Below are positions 24,147-35,770 of a stretch of DNA of 64,000 bases, piece by piece. The notes below the pieces were generated by a model. That model was not told the origin of the DNA. It made no database searches and saw only the letters and a program-made list of their open reading frames with translations. The DNA is from Fratercula arctica. Its lineage: Eukaryota > Chordata > Aves > Charadriiformes > Alcidae. Location of the stretch: positions 59,344,096 through 59,408,095 of the forward strand of contig CANTUZ010000003.1 in assembly GCA_947846985.1 (NCBI GenBank). Direction: 5' to 3'. The position numbers were made by a program, and so were the translations under genes. The number at the start of each line of letters is the position of its first letter. The first letter of the stretch is position 1.

Positions 24147-27100
24147 CCCATGGAAATCTCTGAATGAAATACTTCCCTTTAAGTCACCTTATTCCATGAA
24201 GATCTTCAATTAGCTGAAATAAGCTAAAATGGTTTCCGTTGCCATTAAGTTGCATCTGCCTATTTTTCCCTCTCGTCTCATGCGAATGGCAGTACAAGAA
24301 CTTTATGCTTAAGAAGTTCCTGTGGGCAGGTCACCTTGACAGTCCTCCATGTCCTACACGGTATTGTAGTCACCCTTGTGAAAGTGTCTACTAACTACTG
24401 AAGAAACAATGTCATAGCGAAACAGATTCTAAAATAGAGGCGCCAAACCCTGGGAAACCAGAGGAGCCCTGGCCATTTGTGAGCTTATATCTTCGCAGTT
24501 CAAATGCAGTTTCCCAAATTTTTTGTGTATTTTTTTACTGGTTATTTAAAACATCTATGGGGCTTGTAAAACTCTTGGATCCCATTTGAGATTAATGGGG
24601 AATAAAAAGTAAGTACATTTAAGTGACTGTAAAATTGGCTAAGGTCACACGATGAAAGTGAAGGACTCCCACACATGTCTTGCTTTACTGCCTGCCCTAA
24701 CTGTCCCTACGAAAGGCAGCTGGGTAACGGCTGGGACATTACTGTAGGTGACTGGACACCTGGTGCTGAGCATATGGGAAGGGAGAGGAATGCTGCTGAC
24801 ACCAAGGTGTTCACTGTGTCACACAGTGACCTCTTATGGATGAACGTTAAAAAAGAACAAACGCACATACCACTTTCACTTTTTAAAGCAGTTTGAATAG
24901 TTCACCAAGATTTGTAGCAGATGCTGTCTTCTCCTTACAGTACTGTGTCTCCAGACTTTCGTGGATCTTCTCCTTTGTCTTGCTATCCCTCATCGGTTCT
25001 TCATCCTGTTCTCATTTAGACGTGCAGCCAGTTCTACTTAAAGCACCAAACATTTGACTGTATTGCATGGTGGCCAGCTGGCAGATTTGATGATCGTGGC
25101 TGGTGGCATGCCCAGAGCACTAGCCCATGCTGTCCCCGAGGGAAACATGTCCCTCAGAAGGAAATGGGCTGTACCAGAAAGCACTCTGTGTGACAGCCAC
25201 TGCACCGGAGGAAGCTCACTATCTACACGAGGCCGAAGGCTGGCGCAGATTTCTTCACCTCATGCACACAGGAAGCAGCATGGCAGATATCTGACTTTCC
25301 TTAGGCAGCCTCCTCTGCGCTTCTCAGAAAGGCACGGGAGTTGTGGTTAAATATTACAGTCTAACCTTTTGCTTGCTCAGAGACCGAACAGGAGCTAAGT
25401 AACTTTAAACCATTAGCTCCATTTTAAGTATCTCTTCCACGGGATGAAGGGCAGTTGACTCTCAATCATGTCATATCTTCCAAATGAATGACTCAGAGTG
25501 AAAATCCTGGACTACCCTTACTTACAGCAGAGCATGGTGCCAGTGCATCTAAGGAAACAGATAAGTGCAAAAGCCCTCCTCTGTTCCTCGTTCTGCCCCT
25601 CATAGGATTCTCCCTATTTCGCTCTCCCTCTTACTCTGTCACTGGTTTGTTTTGGCCATCACAGTTTTCACTGGGTAGCCTGAATCAGGTTTCTGAATGC
25701 TGGCTGCTGGATCTGAACCTTCTTGCTTCTAGGAGGACAGGAGGGACAGCTTATAAAGAATTCACTTGGCTGTGAAATCAGGAGGGCTTTTTGAGAGCTA
25801 CCCTAGCCATTAGCCCGGCCAGCATCCCCATTCTCACCAGAAGGTGCTGGGAGCCCTCCCACCCCCGGACCCTTCTGCTTCCCCACTGCTCAGCTGCCCC
25901 CGTGGTGCTGAGGACAAAGGTGACAGATCTGAATTGAAAGAAGAGGTGGCAAATAAGGACTGGTCATTTATTCTTTATTTAAATATGTCAAAAATTGCCT
26001 TTAGGAGATACCATTGTAACTCACTGGCGTTCAAGGGAACACCAAGCAGGCTTTCCATGCTAACAGCAAATGCTTAATTGTACCTGAAAAGCTGAACGCA
26101 GTTTTAATGATAATACAACGCGACCCCACTGTTTCCACCTGTGTACCGTCCTTTGGGGCAAAAAATAAAGCCCACCTCACTTTTAATCCCCTATACTAAA
26201 AGAGAAGGTGTTCTTCAGTTATAATTGAACCTGGAGTTTTCATTCACCTGTTAGAATTTAAAGACTAAGTGAAGGAGGGATCATAGCAATTATTCAGACC
26301 ATTTGGCAAGAAAAAAAGATTGGCAAAGCCTACATTGGTGACAATCAGTTGTATTTCACAGTTGCATTGCAAAAGCTACAAATGGCCTCAGTTCTAAATT
26401 TAAGATAGGCAGAAATTGTTCTGTTTAGTGTGTCCTAAAATTATCCAGCACAGAAATACTTTGGGGAAGTGTAAAAATTAATTCTCAATTTTTCAAAAGG
26501 CAGCTTAAAGGGGAAGGAATGCTGATGTGGAAGTATTAAATAAATGCCATCTCGGTAACAATTTTACCAAATGTAGGGAAGAGTCATACACCTCATGTCC
26601 TTATTATAAGATTCTTGGAGAAAATACTCCCACTCAGATAGAAATTCACTGTAAACAGCTCTCTTGCTGTTAGAGTTGATGTACTTTTGAGGATGCAGTG
26701 ACTCTTAGAAGGAGCGGAGCGTGTTGTGCAATAATGTGACCTTATGTTGCATAGACACTTCCAGTTTTGGAATGTGAAATGTCTGAAACTAGGAGTGGGC
26801 GGACAAGAGGTGGAGCCAGCCAGGAGCCTGGGTGGCTGCGTTTCTGAGAAACTCTCTTCTGCTGGTGAGTACTGCTAATTTGCCAAGTGTATGGCTGAAG
26901 CCCTGAATAATGCAGGTCGAACCACTAAACGACATTGAGTGGCAAACGGACGTGGAGCTATAGGGTGATATTTTGAAAGTTAAACTTGTAAAACTTAGTT
27001 GAAAACAAGGCTGAATTCTTTCAGACCCGAAACCACAGCCTCCCAAAATGCGTCAGAGACTCTTGATGCTGCAGCGAGGTCAGCTTCCCTCCCCCCCTAC

Positions 27101-28899
27101 CTGTGAGTCAGGACAACTCTATTAAAGGAAGCTTTTATTGGAAGCTGTCAATAGAGAGGTAGACAACATGCAGATGGTGAGGACACAGTGGGAAAGAGTT
27201 TGCATCCCATGTCTGCATAAATGGTCACCAACAGGGAGAAGACCATTTTTCTGGAGAACAGAGGGATACCGAGGAAAGAATAGTATTTGAGCAAGAGGTA
27301 GGTTTGCCTGATTTCACCTTCTCTCTAATTAAAACTAGGATTCAGAGTCCACTCAGGCTGGCACCGTATCCATTTCTCAAGGGGGACAAAGGCTAAGTCT
27401 CTTGCGGGCTCGATGCCCTCAGTCCTTGTCCACAGTTCCTTCTGTATCTACTTGTGCTGAAAATCACAGAAAAATAATCCTCGAGCAGCTCAGTTCACTG
27501 TAGAGAGAAAAAGAAAACCAAGGAGGAAACAGGAAGTATTGAACGGGTGGGAATTTCAGTGGTGTGATCTTGATTTTCAGGCAATGCAGACACTTTTTGA
27601 AATAGAAACTTACTGTGGGGTAATCATGCACTTAGACTTTCCTTTACTATAAATCCAGACCTGCTCATGGGTGGCGTAACGCTAGTGGGACATAAAAGTG
27701 TCAGTTAACAGTGCTGTCCCATTTATATTAGTCTTCTTTAGCTTTTTCCTTGTTGTTTGTTATTACTCTTATTACCTGGACTGCTCTAGCAGAGTGTTAA
27801 CATAGATGAAATTCCTGTAACAAGCAGCATTTTAACAACTGGGACCTGTGGTTTTAGATGTGCGCTTCTTTTAATGCTGGCAGGTGCTCTGTGCTTCTTG
27901 AGCGCATTGTTACTTCTACTGGAGAAGAAATATCTTGCAGCAGCTTTGTGACTAAAAAGATACCTCTAGAACTAATTTACAGTGTCAGGACTTTTGTTGT
28001 TTCTAATGGGAGATTGGTAGCAGAAGGAAAGAGATCTTGGAAACCAGCTGTAGTTATTTAATTCATGACCTGTCAGAGAAGAAGGTTTTGGTTTCCAATC
28101 CTGACGAGCACCTTGGGTGAAAAGCAGAGCATGGTCCTGGCTATGCAAAGAGCTGACCTACCCGAGCGCTCAGCACACTGGATAGCACTGCATTTGAGTG
28201 ATTTTCCTGAGAGCATCCCATGTGGATTTTTCCACTGTCTTGAAGGCTTATGATGTACTGGTTTGATCCACTTTCCATTTCACTGGTGGAATATTTCTAT
28301 TAACTTTCCCACAGGCTGATTCAAACTGCATAAAAGGGGTGGGGGGTGGGGAGTTATTCATTGTTGCACCTTTAATTTTCCTGTCAATGTTAAGATTTGG
28401 ATTTGAATCCATGGGTGGTGCATTTTAAAAGCAACCCCAGCAACGCTTTGTTCCTAGAGGTGTAAGTAACCTTTTCCTTGAAAAATGAAAACCAACTGGA
28501 TGCACTTGGGGTGTCCTTCTGACTGCCAAGCATTCATTAGCAAATGGACCTCTGGCAAATGGACCTCTTTATGCAGATATGTCTGAGCCCGTATGCAGAC
28601 GTATTCACGTGTGGAGTTTGAGTTGGAGAAAATAGGACTTGCTGAGGCAGGTATCTGCCTGAGTTATGTTTTCCATTGAGAATGTGTGCTGCCTAAAGAT
28701 GGTGGCAAAGGAAAAAGAAACAGAAATACACGTTCTTAAAGTGCAAAGGAATACAAGAGTTTATCCGACCCGTACAGTGAGGGAAGGAGGGGGTGGACAG
28801 ACAAACCTGAGCGCAGCAGCGTGGGCTCCCAGGAGGGGCGCAGAACTGCGCCTGGGGGCTGCTGCGACAGGCAAAGGAGCTCCTGGACATCTCGGTGGG

Positions 28900-29358
28900 A
28901 CTAAGATGATCAGAGCCACAAAGATGATGGGGGGGCTGGAGCACTTCTACTATGAAGACAGGCTGAGAGAGTTGGGGTTGTTCAGCCTGGAGAAGAGAGG
29001 ACTCTGGGGAGACCTTATAGCAGCCTTCCAGTACCCAGAGGGGGCTACAGGAAAAATGGGGAGGGACTCTTTATCAGGGAGTGTAACCATAGGATGTGGG
29101 GTAACAGCTTTAAACTGAAAGAAAGGAGGTTTGAATTAGATATTGGGAAGAAATTATTGACTGTGAGGGTGGTGAGGCACTGGAACAGGTTGCCCAGGGA
29201 GGTTGTGGATGCTCCATCCCTGGAAGTGTTCAAGGCCAGGCTGGATGAGACTTTGAGCAGCCTGGTCTAGTGGGAGGTGTCCCTGCCCATGGCAGGGGGG
29301 TTGGAACTAGATGATCTTTAAGGTCCCTTCCAACCCGAACCATTCTATGATTCTATGA
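28900..29358 (+). mobile_element. CR1 LINE fragment (3' end)
   Basis: The + strand reads [40 protein letters not shown] in one frame, then CACTGGAACAGGTTGCCCAG, and ends GGTCCCTTCCAACCC with CATTCTATGATTCTATGA at 29341-29358. All are hallmarks of the last about 450 bp of CR1. The coding frame is broken several times, including a run of seven G at 28928. Near the upstream edge a short AAGATGAT stretch is repeated (28903 and 28921). Confidence 0.9.
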
Positions 29359-30749
29359 CTAGCTGCCATGTTCCCCTTTAGTGTGATTCAGCAAATCGTT
29401 TCCCTGTTGGACAAGATGGAAGCATGCTTCCTCTGCCATCTGCCTGGTCGCCCTGCCATCCAAACCTGCTGTGAGCAGCCAGCAGGAAGCGCGGCTGCCT
29501 TTGGCCTCCGCTGGCCTTTTTCTGTCCTTCCTCTGCCCTTTGCACTTTCTGGTGAGGTCCTGGTGCAGTCAGGCTGCAGGACAGCAGTGTAACTGCCAGC
29601 GTCTTCCAGATGTCATGTGAAACTGTTATTTGGTTCATATCAGATCTATTCTTGCTACTTTTTTTTTGCTAAGCAGTTTTATATAGCATATAAAAGTCCA
29701 AATCCTATCTTAAGATTAGATTTGACATCCTTGAACAGATCAAGGAGAAAAATAAATTGTTACCCTGAAGAAAGCTACGAAGAAAAATATCAGACTGAGA
29801 GCTTCTTTGCTTTTAAGTTTTGCTCATCAGAAATCAGAGGCTGAGTTTTGGATCAAACGTCCGTAGCGGTTCTGCAATCAAATACTCCCAGCTTGTGAAG
29901 ATGCAAACAGCAGCTCCTCCAGCTTGCTCTAATGGACCGGCAGCTCTTTGTTGGTGCTGGCAGAGCAATTAGGCTCCCTGCTAGAAGAGTGGTGTTTGTT
30001 ACGCAGTTGCATCCAAGTGATTGGGTTATTTTACTCAAGCAGACCTCACTGATCCACAATTAAAATGACATTTTCATCTCATACGTAGCGGCTGAGAAAA
30101 AGCTTTTGAAGATCTTAGTGGCTCTGATGATGAGCTTGGTAGAGGAACAAAATCAAACACAGGTCTTGTGGCAGCAGTTGGGTCGTGACTGAGACAGTTG
30201 GCTATTTCATTATAGCAAACATGTAGGTGGCCTTCCTCATGTTTTGAGATCCAAGAGAGGAGCTGTGACTTTACCGACACCTTTGAGGGGAGAGGAGTCA
30301 ATCCTTTGCAGAAGCGGGGTCACGTCAGCTGTGCTGTACACAGCCTGCGCTGACAGCGAGCCCTTTCCTCTCTGCTGCTTTGAAGTTACAGGCTCCGTCT
30401 TTCTGGCAGGATCAGATCCGAGTGGTGAGATCGCCCTTGGTTCGGGCAACTTAAGATCTGTCTGTAGTTTTTTGCACCTGTTTGATTGTGGTATTTATAG
30501 CTCATTTTTACCTGTGCTTTCTCTTCAGCGTAATAGTTACCAGCAGCCTTCATTGCTGGTACCGGTTCAGTTCTGAGGGAAACACTGGGTGTAATTTGGA
30601 GGATGATTAGGGTGAGATCAGGTCTTGAAACCCGAGTCAAGTTAATGATGAAACCTGAGTTTTGTTAATAATACATTGTAATTATTACTGCCAGCAGGGC
30701 AGATGTCTCGTATTTCTCATCTTTTAGCTTGAGGATCCTGGTTACGGTG
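29359..30749. other. No gene seen
   Basis: Non-coding sequence between a CR1 fragment and the GC-rich region at 30.75 kb. Frames are short and unrecognised. Confidence 0.55.
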
Positions 30750-31500
30750 ATCGGTTCAACTTCTCGGCTGTTCTGCCCCTTGCTCGGGTCTGCGAAAGGA
30801 AGATGTCCCATCTCCTCCACTAGATTTCCGCTCGAGCTTTCCCGGGTAGAGCAATGCCTACCTGGGATACGTGATCAACAGATGAAGGAGCAGAGCGTTA
30901 ATAATACAAGACACCTAATTGGACCCGCCCTTTTGCCCAGCAGCGAGGACATATGTCAGCGCGCAGCAGGCGCACGGCCTGTGGCAACCTGCTCCCACCT
31001 CCTGCAGGTCTTCGCGAGGGAAAAACTGCGTGCCGAGCTGAGCCGCTTGCCTGCTGTAATTGCCAATAAAGCATTAATCCTGACCTTCTGCAGACTGCCG
31101 CTAGCGCTCGCACCCGCAGCGATGCCGGGCCGGATTGGAGAGGTGACATAAATCATGGCGTGCGCTCGAGGTTGGTGAGTGGGAGGGAGGGGAGCGCACG
31201 CCGGTGAAAGTGACACCGCGCAGGGGCGGGAGGGGGAAGGCTGCGGCAGGAAAAGCCACCTGCGGCAGGATGTAGGAAGATGTGAGATAGCGCAGCCCCT
31301 CGTCACTTAATGCCGGCTCTTCTTACCGCCTCCCGTGGCTCCCGTTGCAGCCTCCCTCCCCTGCTGTCCTCTGCTGTCCTGGCGCCCGCCGCCTCCGTGG
31401 GCCCCGCCGTGGGGTGACCTGAGCCAGGGCGCGGAATGGGTGGTGCCGTCACTGTGTGTCAACTGTCGTTTTGTGGGAACTGCTGTCGTGGAAGCGCTGT
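30750..31500. promoter_or_regulatory. CpG-rich region with a strong splice donor, candidate alternative first exon
   Basis: About 25 CpGs lie in 30961-31260, and the flanks to 31500 stay GC-rich. On the + strand GAGGTTG|GTGAGT at 31174/31175 is a consensus-quality donor inside the island, as expected at the end of a first exon. A TTGCCAATAAAGCATTAATC block (31060-31079) looks like a cluster of factor sites. In the HIVEP2 context this could be a promoter feeding the exon at 45008. That is inference. Confidence 0.4.
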
Positions 31501-31508
31501 CCCGCCTG

Positions 31509-31972
31509 AATCACAGAATCACAGAATGGTAGGGCTGGAAGGGACCTCTGGAGACCATCTAGTCCAACCCCCCTGCCAGAGCAGGGTCACCTAGAGCAGG
31601 TTGCACAGGAAGGCGTCCAGGCGGGTTTGGAATGTCTCCAGAGACGGAGACTCCACCACCTCTCTGGGCAGCCTCTGCCAGTGCTCTAATAGTATGACAT
31701 GGAACATCCCTTTGGTCAGATGGCATCCAGTGTTCTGTTACCCTCAAAGTAAAGAAGTTTTTCTTCATGTTGAGAAGGAATTTCCTGTGTTCCAGCTTGT
31801 GCCCGTTGCCCCTTGTTCCTGTCGCCGGCCACCACTGAAAAGAGTCTGGCCCCATCCTCTTGACACCCACCCTTTAGATATTTATAAGTATTGATGAGGT
31901 CCCCTCTTCATCTTCTCCAGGCTAAACAGACCCAGGGCTGTGAGCCTTTCCTGTAAGAGAGGTGCTCCATTT
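31509..31972 (-). mobile_element. CR1 LINE fragment (3' end) with a short insertion
   Basis: AATCACAGAATCACAGAATG at 31509 followed by GGCTGGAAGGGACCTCTGGA is the complement of a CR1 3' terminus. The sequence then runs parallel to the copy at 2691 for about 150 bp. At about 31689-31738 it carries roughly 50 bp absent from that copy, after which the match resumes (CCCTCAAAGTAAAGAAG). It is truncated near 31972 and has no intact frame. Confidence 0.9.
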
Positions 31973-34900
31973 TCTTGAGGTGCAGACACCCCCAGGTCCC
32001 AGCTCCCACCTCACCCGTGCTACGTGCTTGTGGAGGCGCAAGTTAGGGACTGACTTACACTCAGGAAAATAACTTTGCAACGCTCACAGTTTAAATATTG
32101 GCCAATGGAGAAAGCCCATAGCAGGAACTTTCCGAAAAGAAGAGCTACCACCCCGTTTTGGTTTACTTCTGCTCATTATCTTACCTATGTTGTGACTGCG
32201 TGTGGTGTGTGACACTGAAAAATGAAAGATTTCATAGCCTTGAATCCAGTGTAGGGTTTGTACCAGTCCAGCAGATCCTTATCGTGGTTTGGGCAGCAGA
32301 GAAGGGAAGGAGAAGGTGTGTGGGCAGCCCTGGAGCCCCTGGGGAAGGAGGGAGGTGGCATTGAACAGGGCTGGGTTGGATGTGGCGACACAGCCCCATG
32401 CCCTGCTCCAGGATGATTCGTGGCTGCCTCTTCCCACCCCGACTGCCGTTGGTGCCACTGCACAGCAAACCCCCACCAAGGGGTGGATCTGACCTAGAAG
32501 TTGACATTTCTTTCCCTCACATTATTTTCCACTCAGCCCCTTCCCTGTTTCCAAGCTGAATTTGTGCACGGTTGAAGCTGACTCTTGTGGGGGCACTGAA
32601 AGCCCGAGGCCCGTCTGGGTGCAGGGGGGCTGTGGTGGAACCTCACCATGGCAGCCCCCCTGGGCCGGTGCAGCAGCGCTGCTGGATCCCCCGGCCCCCA
32701 TTGGAGCCAGGAGGCAACTGCTGGGCTCTGCCACTGGCCCCGGGGGGACAGAGCTTCGGGGAAAAGGCACCAGTCTATTCTACACGACTTTGGGAAATAC
32801 CATGTAATAACAAATATTTTCTTAATTGTACAGTGAAGGTAATTTTTCATTTTTCTAATAAGCTTTCCTGCTGTTTTTTAAATTTCATCTTCTTCTTTGT
32901 ACATTTTTCTTTAAATAGGTAAAGTCTTAAAAGGATAGGTAATATATAGCTGTTACTTAAAATTTCTGCTCCAAATCTAAGTGGGAATATAGGCTGTGGT
33001 TGTGATCACTATGCTTTTAGCTTTATTACTTAAGAGTGGTTTGGGGTATGTGGTCCTGTCTCCTATTAAGTTTATGTAAATGTACTGCCAGAGTATGGTC
33101 TTCAGTATTTAAACCTACTAATAATTATTTTTACATTCATATTTCCTCTAATATAATAACATTTACTCTTCATTTCAGATGAAAATTAAATTGTCTGAAG
33201 AATAATATCATCAGCTGATTTGTCTTACACCACAATGTTTATCTTCTAGTAAAAAATCAGTGACTATTAAATTTACTGCGAAAGCATCAGATGAAAAGAC
33301 AAAACTATGATGCTGAACAAAGAATAGTTGTATCAATGGGAATTAATCACAGCATATCAAGAGAAGAGCAGGCTCTCAATTTCCCACTGGATATAATGTT
33401 AAAAATACAATCTTATTAACTTCAATTACTCTTTTTTTTTTTAATTTTAAAATCAGAACAAAATAAAAATTGTAATGTCAGAAAAATAATTTTCATTGAA
33501 CCTTGCATGTGAAGTTGGCAATGTCTTACAGTGGGCTTTTTTTCCTATTGTAAATGAGAGAAAAGGTCTGGTATAAACCTGTGCATTTTTGTTTAAGCCT
33601 GGCCCCAGAACGACTGATGTGAGGTATTTGGAACCACACAGGAAGGCTGCATAATAATGAAACAAAACCCTCACGTAAGCATCAGCCAAAGGAGTCATGA
33701 TATTAAATAGAAAAACCATAATTGTAGAAGAGACCATTTCCTTGCACAGCTCACGTGGAGCACTAGAAAGTTGGCACGTGTATTACAGTAGTAATATTGC
33801 AGTAATGTACTTTAAACAGTTGCAGACACTCTTAAGAGACTCCTTGGGACTGGGCTTGCCTTCCCTTTGGGTTAGGGGGAGCAAAACTCAGGCCGTGCAG
33901 AAGCACAAAGTCGCCCTGGAAGGAGAGGTTGCTGAACATCTCTGAACATCTATGCCGAGCATCGTTGTGGCTTATCCGATTGCAATGAAATCCCTAAAAG
34001 TTTCAGGACTCCTGGCACAGTAAGGTGGGGTGAGCAGTGGGCTCAGCGTGTGGTTGACCTGGCACCGTGAGCACGGCTAGCAAGTGCCGGCGGTGCGAGC
34101 CCTCCTGTTCCTGGGCGTGAGGCAACGCTTTGGCTGCTGCCGAGTGGAGCAGGTAGATGGTGCGTGGTGTCGCAGCGGGGATCTCCGCTCACCGGGGCAT
34201 GCATACCAGCTGACAGGCACAGGTACAGCACCAGCACTTGAAAGGCACATTCATTAGTTCCTGTAAGTACAGGTATTTGGGAGTCAGAGATTCAAATGTG
34301 CGGTTGGAAGCGCTTCTTGATATTGCTCATACATATCAGATGGTCATTTATACTCGTGCCCCTTTATTAGGCAGCATTGGAGTGCTTTCAATGGGCATAA
34401 GTTATATTTACACACTTCCTAAAAGCTCCTTTGTGCTGGTAAACTCGCCTCAGAGTAGATGAGACTTGCAGAACAGAGCTGTAAAAGTGCAACTGCATCT
34501 GGTCAGTCTTTCGGGCTATGTATCTGCTTCTGGTGGGGCACGGCCTTCTCCCGAGGGCAGCGCTGGCTCAGGCAGCGGGGCTGGCATAGGACGTGTCCCC
34601 CTTCCTTCAGCTCTCAGAGTCTCATCTCTGGTCCCCAGATGAGTTTGCTCTGTTTTTGCTTCTGAATCTGTTTCCTAGTCCAATCCATGTTAGGATGCCT
34701 CAATAGCAAACTCTCGTCTATTGATTATGGGATGTCAGGATGCACAACCCACATGGAAGATCTACCTGGTCTTTTCACATTTAATCTTTCGGTAATCTCG
34801 GTCAAAAAGGGACAATTTCAAAATCTGAATTTTCCCCCTTCATGTTCTCAAGGTTCTCAAGTTATGTTTAGAAACAGGAAACTCTTTTACATAAAGGCAA

Positions 34901-35704
34901 GATTGTGTTTTTAACAAGAAAAGTTGGTGTTAGACCGGCTAAATATACCCACACAGTCATACTCAGTGGGTAGTCCTGGCTATTTTTAGGCTTTATTTTT
35001 GCCTCTCCTTATTTTTATTTTTTTTAGTGACACCTCCACCGTACCTTCAGCTGGTAGTGAGGCACTGCTTCCAGCGCCGGTATGAAACTTGCAATTACAG
35101 GAGGAGTCAGTCTTGTCAGGTGTCATTTATCACACGTTGCAGAGGGCTGGTTTCAGCGAAGGAAGAACAAAGCTTAGTAAAAAAAGAGAGAGAGAGAGAG
35201 AGAGAGAAGGAGAAGCGTTCTCTTAATAATTTGCCCTTTGCAACAACAGACCCTTATCTGATCACCCACGCTCATCTGGCTGCTGACGCTGTACTTGCTT
35301 CATTAGTAGGAGCTATTTTTACACCTTTTGTGTCTTTTGAGGAACCGAGTGGGCCTGCTGGCTTGCAGTGATTCACCCTCTCCAGGCGAACAGGGTGTCC
35401 TCAAACCCTGGGAAGGGGGTAGGAAGAGAGAAGTAGGGGGAAGAGTTCAATTGAATAAGCAAGTTGATTAATTGTCTTAGGTGGTCTGAGCGCTAAAAGG
35501 TGGTGCTTTAGTCTTAAGGAAAATAGCCTATCTGCTTTTGGTTTACAAGGCAGTTTTTCAGATCGTTAGGAGCTATCCCAAGGAATGTTTAGTAATTAAT
35601 TAGTTTCGGTGTAGCTGAGCAAACATGGAGCCCATGTGTGTATACTCTATGTGTTTATTTTCCTGTCTGCGAAGGGGATGTGGGGGGTTGGTCTGTGGAA
35701 TGTT
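31973..35704. other. Non-coding stretch, probable intron
   Basis: A GC-rich part (32280-32760) creates overlapping open frames on both strands, which are composition artefacts. An AT-rich part follows (32800-33700). An AG dinucleotide repeat lies at 35185-35207. No gene is recognised. Confidence 0.55.
35185..35207 (+). repeat. AG dinucleotide repeat
   Basis: About eleven AG units follow an A run. A simple microsatellite in non-coding DNA. Confidence 0.9.
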
Positions 35705-35770
35705 TGGTGGGAGTTGAACTAGATGATCTTTAAGGGTCCTTTCCAACCCAAACCCGTCTGTGATGGTATG
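35705..35770 (+). mobile_element. CR1 3'-terminal remnant
   Basis: GAACTAGATGATCTTTAAGG and TCCTTTCCAACCCAAACCCG followed by TCTGTGATGG match the terminal about 65 bp of a CR1 element on the + strand. Only this tail is left. It is the most downstream CR1 that I recognise in the window. Confidence 0.75.

Larger units (their letters stand above)
21131..28899. other. Non-coding stretch, probable intron
   Basis: Apart from the CpG-dense patch at 22.5 kb it holds simple repeats: an 18-T run (22065-22082) and a TTTG then TTTTTG repeat (24103-24146). Two kappaB-like GGAATTTCC sequences lie close together (24019-24056). No gene, RNA gene or CR1 is recognised. Confidence 0.55.

Noticed and set aside
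32522..32922. Cluster of overlapping frames of about 60-116 codons on both strands
   Set aside because: GC-driven openness in all frames; no motif, and no consistent start or splice context.
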